From Candidatus Poribacteria bacterium (GTDB taxonomy: Bacteria > Poribacteria > WGA-4E > WGA-3G), in contig JAAXHO010000275.1 of assembly GCA_012270795.1 (NCBI GenBank), positions 1 to 40,751 on the forward strand: a stretch of DNA of 40,751 nt, read 5' to 3'. A model generated the notes under the pieces. That model made no database searches, was not told where the DNA came from, and saw only the letters and a program-made list of their open reading frames with translations. A program made the translations under genes and the position numbers. The stretch's first letter is position 1. Every line of letters begins with the position of its first letter. Below are positions 35,073-40,751 of the stretch, piece by piece.

Positions 35073-36006
35073 ATAGTGATGCGCGTCGTATTTCATCTAA
35101 CTCCTGTGGATTAAAGACACCAGCACGATATAGATTTCTATACTCCTCAGAAACACTTTGCCCAAAAATCATCAGATCGTCAGTATTTATGGTAACAGGT
35201 ACACCGTTGTCATACAATATTCGTATAGGGTGGCAAGCCAATTTCTCAACACTTCTCAACATAACGTTACTGGTAGGACAGACATTCAATTGGATTTTAT
35301 TCTTTGCAAGCCAATGCATGACTTCGTTAGACGTTGTAGCTGCAATACCGTGTTGTACCTCATCCAACTCAAGAATTTCTGCAGTTCGTCGAATTTCTTC
35401 AGCACCAGTAAATTCGCCAACATGTGCTTTCAGTTTCATATTTGCTGCACGTGCTTTTACATAAAGTGGTTTTACATCTTCTGGTTGACAGGCTTCTTGA
35501 TGACTATATAGATCAATTGACTTAAACACACCAGACTCAATCGCGTTTTCAGCTAAGTTCAACAATCTTTCGTCATCTGCACACCCACGTGCGAATCCGA
35601 GTTCAGGTCGTAGGTCAATATCTGAGCGATACCGATGGATTAAACCGTCAATATAGGTGCATAATCCTGTTAATCCTTCAGCATAAAAATCAGAAATTCG
35701 GATGTCAAAACTCATTTCAAGCATTATGACACCATCTTGTATTGCCTCATCAATTGCATTTTTGACAATGAACTCAAAACCTTGTTGATGTCTAATATGT
35801 GGCATAAGGGCACTTCCCGCGTATTCAAGCATCCCCTCAAGCCCGTTCATTTTCATAGGAGGTATTGTTAGTTCTTTTCCCAACCAACGTTCTACATTCG
35901 CTAAACGGGTACTGAACATTGCGTGGTTGTGTACATCTGTTTTTGGAGCAGCTTTTATTTTCTTCAGATCGTCAGAAATCAGTGCTTTAATAAAATTGTC
36001 GCTCAT
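35053..36006 (-). CDS. Adenosine deaminase-like metal-dependent hydrolase, C-terminus altered by a repeat
   Basis: A 317-residue protein of the adenosine/AMP deaminase family. Metal ligands and catalytic residues are seen in KTDVHNHA (His 26, His 28), KAHVGEFTGAEE, VQHGIAA and VTINTDD. Adenosine or a related nucleoside is the likely substrate. The ATG at 36006 overlaps the stop of the heparinase-like gene (ATGA), so translation is coupled. The family normally continues past the segment IRRAS for about 20 more residues; here the protein ends in NTNSN and a stop, all encoded by the conserved end of repeat R5. The C-terminal helix therefore appears to be lost. Confidence 0.87.
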   Translation of the reverse strand: MSDNFIKALISDDLKKIKAAPKTDVHNHAMFSTRLANVERWLGKELTIPPMKMNGLEGMLEYAGSALMPHIRHQQGFEFIVKNAIDEAIQDGVIMLEMSFDIRISDFYAEGLTGLCTYIDGLIHRYRSDIDLRPELGFARGCADDERLLNLAENAIESGVFKSIDLYSHQEACQPEDVKPLYVKARAANMKLKAHVGEFTGAEEIRRTAEILELDEVQHGIAATTSNEVMHWLAKNKIQLNVCPTSNVMLRSVEKLACHPIRILYDNGVPVTINTDDLMIFGQSVSEEYRNLYRAGVFNPQELDEIRRASLCNTNSN

Positions 36007-38258
36007 AGTTTTTGTATTTCTTGACATTTTACATAATATTCACAGGGTTGAGAGAAATCGGCAAGGACTTTTGACCCAACTCTTAGATACCTTCCATTGA
36101 GCATTATGAAATCATTCTCACGTAATAACAGGTATTCTCCCTCAAATTCTATTTCCCTATTTGAATCATTAACAGACATTTTTGCATATCCATCATCAGA
36201 AATCAAAAAGGTATCAGTTATACAATCTCCCTCTACATGAAAACCTGAAGTCAGGACATCAGCATCAGCAGTGACAGAAAGTGATTTAATTGTAAGTATA
36301 TTTTCCGAATTGGGTTTCATCGGATACATCACGATATTCATTACAGTAGGTAGCTCACATCTGCTGTGAAAAATAAGCTTGTTTTCATCATATCTGACTT
36401 CAATGTTTTCCGATCTTGTGGGACCTATAAGGATATCACTACCATTTTTTTCTTGAGTGCAGAACAGTCCGTTTTTTTGCAGAACATAAGGAATAGGTCT
36501 ATTTCCCATTGATTTTCCAATATGAAAAATCTGTTCCAGTGAGTGTTGCCCGACACCAAGAATTACGTCATGTAATATGAAGTATTCCCCTTTTATGTAA
36601 AAAATGGAACGTCTGTGGTGGAAGTCTTCTGTTTTTATTTCACCTGCTACAAAATCAAAAGGACTTTCAGTAATCCAACGTGCGTCTGGATCAAGTTCTT
36701 TCTTGAACACAACGTCTTGTCTTTGATTTTGACTTATACCATCAATCAAAACAGTGTTTATTGATGTCATATCAGTTCCATCAGCAATTCCAGATTCGTC
36801 AGTTATTAGTACTTGACCATAAGCAAAGAGTGTAAAACTTAACCTATTATCATATCTTTGTTTTCCAATCGGACCGTTGTGAAAACAGAGATATTGTGCT
36901 TCAGGTTTCCAACTATCTCTCATGACATAAATACCCGAACAGGAAAATGCATAAGATTTTTCAAACGGTTCAATTCCATGTTTTCTTAGCGTGTGAATGT
37001 ATTGGAATTCGCTGAGATTGGATAATTTGCTGTCACCTAATTTAACGGCATCTAAATTGTTACAAACAGGAGTAGTCATCCATTTTGGAAAAGAGAGATC
37101 TGGTTTAGATAAGTAAATACAAGCATTTAATTGTTTCTCTAAAAGAGTTTTCAATTCAACTATGCGGCCATCACTATTTTCGTTTATGGTTTTGTCTAAA
37201 ACTTGTAAGAATCGAGAAAAATTGTTTATTGAATCTACTTGAGAACTTAGTAGTTTTTCTTTATGAAAACCATCAGTAAAGAAAAATGCATCTGTTATCC
37301 ATTTTAACCTACGTAATGTCAAAGTAAATAACTGTCCACTGATATGAAACTCTGGGAATAGAAGGGCTGCAATACCTATTTCTATAGTGCCTGATATTGC
37401 TGGTGAAGGATTTATGGACAACTTCAGTAGATACTCCAGGGAGGTTTTCGCAGAACGAAATGAATTAGTATCACTAAGGAAATTAGTCTCTTCATAGTCT
37501 TTAAGATATTCATTTCGGAAAGTAGTATATCTGTTCTTTGCGTGTGTATAGTTGCCTTCCATTATAGCATATTTGACATTTTCTAACCCATCATAATTCA
37601 AGTTGAGATAACGAAAAAACTCAGTATCATCTAAAGGAAAGGTGCGTGTATTATTGTGTATAAATTTGCGAGTTAGTACTTTGTTATAGCTTTCAATAGC
37701 AGAATCAAGAATTTTCAGGTTCAAAATACTACCGAGTGAAAACGCTGCATCAATCGGTATTGTTATGTGAGTATCTGATGATGTTGGACAGACTTCAGAT
37801 AGATTTGCTGCAATGCGTCCAAATCCAGCAATCCTCCATAGTTCTGATTGTGGTAACATTGAACAGACACAACCTGCTAAAGCCAGACTACTCCCTGCTA
37901 CCAATTTTTCACGAGATGTTGGTGCTATTGGATATGTCCAAAGGAATTCAATGTGTTCAAGGAGGATTTGAGTAAGTGATTCCCATTCAGAGACCTCTAG
38001 TTTCTCATGTGCAGCAATTGCAAGTGCTTCAATTATGCGGGAAGCAACAGATTCAATCTGCCATGCTGAATGCCTTTCAGAAAAAACAACTGGAGTAGGA
38101 TGTTCTTTTGAAAAGGTCAAGAGTTCTTCAAAGTCTGCAATCGGTTCAAACTGATCAATTACAGGTATTTCTTTTTTGGAAAGGATTGACGACAATTGCG
38201 AAATTTTTTCTGTTCCAATCGTCGTATATTTACCGGACAACATAATTTTCAGAGGCAT
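36003..38258 (-). CDS. Heparinase II/III-like polysaccharide lyase family protein with degenerate active-site motif
   Basis: A 751-residue protein. The N-terminal 450 residues are helical, as in the alpha/alpha toroid of heparinase II/III and alginate lyases. The C-terminal beta-sandwich part has the family pattern GIYVMRDSWKPEAQYLCFHN and then YDNRLSFTLFAYGQVLITDE. In typical members the second segment begins with GHGHxD; here it reads IGKQRYDN, so the usual His residues are replaced. HRRSIFYIKGEYFILHD is kept. It may be a divergent lyase or a binding protein. No signal peptide is evident, so a cytoplasmic role on imported oligosaccharides is possible. No ribosome site precedes the ATG, and a terminator-like hairpin lies 10 bases upstream. 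Its stop overlaps the deaminase start. Confidence 0.78.
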   Translation of the reverse strand: MPLKIMLSGKYTTIGTEKISQLSSILSKKEIPVIDQFEPIADFEELLTFSKEHPTPVVFSERHSAWQIESVASRIIEALAIAAHEKLEVSEWESLTQILLEHIEFLWTYPIAPTSREKLVAGSSLALAGCVCSMLPQSELWRIAGFGRIAANLSEVCPTSSDTHITIPIDAAFSLGSILNLKILDSAIESYNKVLTRKFIHNNTRTFPLDDTEFFRYLNLNYDGLENVKYAIMEGNYTHAKNRYTTFRNEYLKDYEETNFLSDTNSFRSAKTSLEYLLKLSINPSPAISGTIEIGIAALLFPEFHISGQLFTLTLRRLKWITDAFFFTDGFHKEKLLSSQVDSINNFSRFLQVLDKTINENSDGRIVELKTLLEKQLNACIYLSKPDLSFPKWMTTPVCNNLDAVKLGDSKLSNLSEFQYIHTLRKHGIEPFEKSYAFSCSGIYVMRDSWKPEAQYLCFHNGPIGKQRYDNRLSFTLFAYGQVLITDESGIADGTDMTSINTVLIDGISQNQRQDVVFKKELDPDARWITESPFDFVAGEIKTEDFHHRRSIFYIKGEYFILHDVILGVGQHSLEQIFHIGKSMGNRPIPYVLQKNGLFCTQEKNGSDILIGPTRSENIEVRYDENKLIFHSRCELPTVMNIVMYPMKPNSENILTIKSLSVTADADVLTSGFHVEGDCITDTFLISDDGYAKMSVNDSNREIEFEGEYLLLRENDFIMLNGRYLRVGSKVLADFSQPCEYYVKCQEIQKL

Positions 38259-38267
38259 TCAATAGTC

Positions 38268-38297
38268 AAAAAACACTCTCGTGTGGGAGGTGTTTTT
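38268..38297 (-). terminator. Terminator-like hairpin just before the heparinase-like start codon
   Basis: On the minus strand AAAAACAC-CTC pairs with GAG-(A)-GTGTTTTT around a 6-base loop, an 11-base stem with one bulge. It is followed by a run of T (38273-38268), and the ATG at 38258 comes 9 bases later. It could be an attenuator or a translation-control hairpin. It is nearly symmetrical and could also act on plus-strand transcripts. Confidence 0.5.
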
Positions 38298-38393
38298 AAC
38301 ATAAGTGGTTTACGTTTTCTTGTAGGAGATGTTGTCAATTTCCTCTGCGAAAGTTGTGTTTATTTCACGTTTTTATTGGGCGATTGATCTTTA

Positions 38394-38438
38394 AAATGTT
38401 TTCAAATGAAAACAAATTTCGTTTTTTTGAAAACATTT
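38394..38438. repeat. 13-bp perfect inverted repeat in the divergent region
   Basis: AAATGTTTTCAAA (38394-38406) and TTTGAAAACATTT (38426-38438) are exact reverse complements. A smaller inner pair AAAAC/GTTTT lies within the 19-base loop. It may be an operator or a cruciform-forming site between divergent genes. Confidence 0.55.
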
Positions 38439-38847
38439 AAAATGTGGTGTAAACCCAGTGGTAGCAAGGGTTTACGGGTGATTTTTCGCAAATTGAAAAA
38501 AATATTTTTTTGAAAAGTGTAACATTTTGAAATTTTTTGTTCTTTTGTGATTAGAATGTGTCAGTTTTATAGATGTGGTCATAATATTTTACCGTAAGTT
38601 TCATGTGTGAAGTATATTATAACATATAAAATAATGTGTGTCAAGTATTTTTAACGTTTGTTGTAGATTTTTTTACTTTTTTATAGTATTGTTTATATTA
38701 TAGCGTGTCATGCATGTCAGTTTCCAAATTGTCTGTGGTGTGGAACAATAGATATCCAATAAATATCCAATAGATTTCCGTTTGTGCTTCATAATGTATT
38801 TGAAAAAACTGGATAATTGAATACTAATGACATAATTTTGCACTCTC

Positions 38848-38876
38848 TTGACTTCATTTATTCTGTGTGGTATAAT
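38848..38876 (+). promoter_or_regulatory. Strong sigma-70 promoter of the VOC gene
   Basis: TTGACT (38848-38853) and TATAAT (38871-38876) have a 17-base spacer; a transcript would start near 38883, 85 bases before the ATG at 38968. Confidence 0.65.
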
Positions 38877-38967
38877 ACCAACATTCAGAAGATTTGTCAA
38901 AGCGGTAGAAATGTTATACCTAATACCTTAAATCGACAGAAAAAAGCATATATTTTGGGAGTTTTAC

Positions 38968-39339
38968 ATGATATATACATTTCATCATATACATCTCAGA
39001 TGTGAAGACCTTGACGGTGCTATAGACTACTATCAAAAAATGTTTGACGGAGAAATAATTGATACTGTTGAAGTTCGTGGATTAAAAATAGTTAAAATGG
39101 AGGTAGGGGGACAAAACATTTTCCTTTCACCAAAATTTGGAGAAATGGTCGTAGAAGCTACCAGTGGCAATCCCCGTTGGGGTGTCTATCAACTTGCATT
39201 TACAGTGGAAGACCTTGATGCTGTTGTTGCTGACCTGCAGAAAAAGGGTGCAGAACTTGAAGACTTGAAACCAGAAGGTCTCATGATGGCGTTTTTCAAA
39301 GGACCAGATAACGTTCAAATTGAACTCATTGAAGTTTAA
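38968..39339 (+). CDS. VOC superfamily (glyoxalase/dioxygenase-like) protein
   Basis: A 123-residue protein made of two beta-alpha-beta-beta-beta modules, the vicinal oxygen chelate fold. The first module begins FHHIHLRCEDLDGAIDYYQK with His as likely metal ligand; the second begins WGVYQLAFTVEDLDAVVADL and ends with NVQIELIEV, whose Glu is the usual last ligand. A GGGAG site lies upstream of the ATG. The reaction cannot be told from sequence; lactoylglutathione-lyase-like or resistance roles are possible. It is alone in its transcription unit, followed by repeat R6. Confidence 0.85.
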   Translation: MIYTFHHIHLRCEDLDGAIDYYQKMFDGEIIDTVEVRGLKIVKMEVGGQNIFLSPKFGEMVVEATSGNPRWGVYQLAFTVEDLDAVVADLQKKGAELEDLKPEGLMMAFFKGPDNVQIELIEV

Positions 39340-39382
39340 AGTATTTATGATGGATTATACAATTAATTCTACATTCTGAGTT

Positions 39383-39500
39383 GTAGGAGCGACCTTTGGT
39401 CGCGACCAGAGGTCGTTCCTACAGAAGAGATCGAACGGTCGCGACCAGAGGTCGCTCCTACAGAAGAGGTGTATAATTATTTCAATAATTCACCATAATT
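39383..39500. repeat. Repeat complex R6
   Basis: An almost perfect 40-base palindrome (39383-39422) has arms GTAGGAGCGACCT / AGGTCGTTCCTAC around TGGTCGCGACCA. A second unit ACGGTCGCGACCAGAGGTCG with CTCCTAC follows, then the tail GTATAATTATTTCAATAATT shared with R2. The AACGGTATGAATGCC hairpin module is absent in this copy. Confidence 0.75.
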
Positions 39501-39533
39501 GATTTCAGAAGCGATTTTGGTTGAGTACCCATA

Positions 39534-40214
39534 ATGAAATACAGCGAAATATTCCATACAATTCAAGGTGAAGGAACGCTAATAGGTGTCCCGTCTGTTT
39601 TCTTTCGGACAAGTTATTGCAATTTAAGATGTGCGTGGTGCGATACACCTTATACTTCGTGGGAACCAGAAAATAGGGATATTTCTGTTGCAGACAGCCT
39701 ACAGTCAATTACAGAATTCGGTTGCAAGCATGTGGTTATTACAGGTAGAGAACCGTTCATCCAAGCTAAGGAACTAACAGATCTATGTCGTGAATTAGAT
39801 GAATTGGGACACCACATTACAATTGAAACGAATGCCACGGTTTTTGCAAAAGTAGATGCACACTTAATTTCCATGAGTCCTAAGTTACGGAACTCAAATC
39901 CATCTACTGACAATCGGTTTTTCAAAATGCACGAACGTGAACGTATCTGTCCTGATGTAATACATAAGTTCTTAGACGCTTACCCCTGCCAGGTGAAGTT
40001 TGTCGTTGATTCACCCGATGATCTCGCGGAGATACGTTTACTGCAGAAGAACATCCCAATTCCGATTGAATCAATTCTGCTGATGCCCCAAGGCAAAACC
40101 CCGCAAGTCTTGCATCAAAAACAGGAGTGGTTAGTTGATATCTGTAAAGAAAACGGTTATCGTTATTCTCCACGTGTTCATGTTGACATCTGGGGTGAAA
40201 AACGCGGTGTATAA
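39534..40214 (+). CDS. queE: 7-carboxy-7-deazaguanine synthase (radical SAM)
   Basis: A 226-residue radical-SAM enzyme of queuosine/7-deazaguanine synthesis. The N-terminus YSEIFHTIQGEGTLIGVPSV is characteristic, and the iron-sulfur ligands are C29, C33 and C36 in CNLRCAWC (CX3CX2C). The SAM-binding GGEP motif reads GREP here (VITGREPFIQ), one base change from Gly to Arg. Further family sequence is LISMSPKL and QVKFVVDSPDD. No clear ribosome site precedes the ATG. Other queuosine genes are not in the window. Confidence 0.92.
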   Translation: MKYSEIFHTIQGEGTLIGVPSVFFRTSYCNLRCAWCDTPYTSWEPENRDISVADSLQSITEFGCKHVVITGREPFIQAKELTDLCRELDELGHHITIETNATVFAKVDAHLISMSPKLRNSNPSTDNRFFKMHERERICPDVIHKFLDAYPCQVKFVVDSPDDLAEIRLLQKNIPIPIESILLMPQGKTPQVLHQKQEWLVDICKENGYRYSPRVHVDIWGEKRGV

Positions 40215-40262
40215 AATCAGTTAGATTATAAATGTGAACTGAAGTGAAGGAAAAGGTTATAT

Positions 40263-40670
40263 ATGTCTCTCATAGCACAAAAAATAAGTGGTTGTTATAG
40301 ACGGGTTCTTGTTTTCTTCGTACTGTTTCTTTTTGTCGGTGCGGGTCTCGGTTTCATCGTTTACTATCGAGTTGGTGGAATGGAAGGATTGAGATACTGG
40401 ACAGCAATACGTGCATTAAATGGCACTGAAAAACTGATATTAAAAAACCGGCCTGAAGGTATCCCACAAGAGAGGGTAAAAAAAAATTTTGAGACGGTTA
40501 GAGAAGCAATACATAGCAGACTGATTGAATTAGATTCGTTGTATAAGACACTCAATACATTTGCTATTAAGTTTCGCACATCTGGATTGACCTCTGATAA
40601 TAAACCGTCTACCCCAAAAGTAAAATCGTTCCTCACAGAACTTGAGGATGCTGTTATCACAGAGGAGTGA
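40263..40670 (+). CDS. Small single-pass membrane protein, unknown
   Basis: 135 residues, not recognised. A strong hydrophobic segment near residues 16-35 (VLVFFVLFLFVGAGLGFIVY) follows a short basic N-terminus. The rest is hydrophilic and helical (for example ERVKKNFETVREAIHSRLIE), probably periplasmic with a short coiled coil. A GAAGGAAAAGG site lies upstream of the ATG. It is 48 bases after queE and may be co-transcribed with it. Confidence 0.65.
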   Translation: MSLIAQKISGCYRRVLVFFVLFLFVGAGLGFIVYYRVGGMEGLRYWTAIRALNGTEKLILKNRPEGIPQERVKKNFETVREAIHSRLIELDSLYKTLNTFAIKFRTSGLTSDNKPSTPKVKSFLTELEDAVITEE

Positions 40671-40713
40671 TTACTTGATTGACCATTCCATCGTAATGAG
40701 AAAAGTTCTAAGA

Positions 40714-40751
40714 CAGGTCTTACGTAAATTTGGGGGTTCCTGTTTAGAATT
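40714..40751. mobile_element. Left end of an IS or MITE related to the 31627 element (cut by window edge)
   Basis: It starts CAGGTCTTACGTAAATTTGG and matches the first 38 bases of the element at 31627-31760 with a few changes. The rest lies outside the window, so I cannot tell a small MITE from a full insertion sequence. Confidence 0.65.

Larger units (their letters stand above)
38259..38967. other. AT-rich divergent intergenic region
   Basis: About 700 bases without a supported gene between the heparinase-like gene and the VOC gene. It contains the hairpin at 38268-38297, an inverted repeat at 38394-38438 and the VOC promoter at 38848-38876. The stretch 38440-38840 is very AT-rich and I see nothing definite in it. 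Confidence 0.6.

Noticed and set aside
38246-38262. Short repeat ATTGAATGCCTCTG also seen near 29030 and 7557
   Set aside because: Only about 13 bases long, shared by unrelated places, and partly similar to the hairpin module; not enough to call a feature.

Overview
The window looks like a chromosomal segment of an AT-rich, diderm (Gram-negative type) bacterium. The outer membrane is implied by an Omp85/TamA-type barrel next to a giant TamB-like protein and by two lipobox proteins. The lifestyle mix (heparinase-like polysaccharide enzyme, nucleoside-type ABC importer, adenosine deaminase, purple-acid-phosphatase-like enzyme, selenoprotein SelD, sigma factor fused to a beta-propeller) and the abundant 'GGTAGGAGCGACC' palindromic repeats remind me of Candidatus Poribacteria or a similar uncultured lineage. 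That taxonomic guess is inference only.

Layout. 1-5.2 kb (minus strand): two copies of a two-gene module, a TPR lipoprotein followed by a secreted protein. The copy nearer the left edge carries a metzincin-like protease with FN3 and runs out of the window. The other copy is degenerate: its lipoprotein has ATA where the paralogue has ATG, and its partner is truncated. 5.2-7.2 kb: a purple-acid-phosphatase-like gene split by one frameshift. 7.3-7.5 kb: a complex repeat. 7.8-11.5 kb (plus): a three-gene ABC importer of the nucleoside/simple-sugar type. 11.5-21.8 kb (minus): tlyA, tamB and an Omp85/TamA-like gene, tightly coupled. 22.1-25.5 kb (minus): xseA, xseB, dxs. 25.7-28.9 kb (minus): HD-domain hydrolase, selD (with an in-frame TGA selenocysteine codon and a SECIS-like hairpin), pyrE and ymdB. 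29.3-34.7 kb (minus): an intact gene for an ECF sigma factor joined through one membrane segment to an Asp-box beta-propeller, and next to it a frameshifted paralogue that has lost the sigma domain; a 134-bp MITE with a 6-bp target duplication lies between them. 35.0-38.3 kb (minus): a heparinase II/III-like gene translationally coupled to an adenosine deaminase-like gene whose last codons are supplied by a repeat. 39.0-40.7 kb (plus): a VOC/glyoxalase protein, queE and a small membrane protein; a second copy of the MITE/IS end touches the right edge.

How the parts fit. The tlyA-tamB-tamA block joins rRNA methylation with outer-membrane assembly, and xseA-xseB-dxs-tlyA is a known conserved neighbourhood, here without ispA. 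The ABC importer, adenosine deaminase and pyrE all touch nucleoside/nucleotide metabolism, but they are not one operon. Six intergenic complexes of modular palindromes lie between transcription units. Their hairpins show compensatory base changes, and three complexes share an end that reads like a sigma-70 promoter pointing outward, in two cases toward a gene start (tlyA and the phosphatase). The strongest candidates for undescribed biology are the membrane-anchored sigma/propeller fusion with its decaying duplicate, and the repeat family with built-in promoter-like ends.
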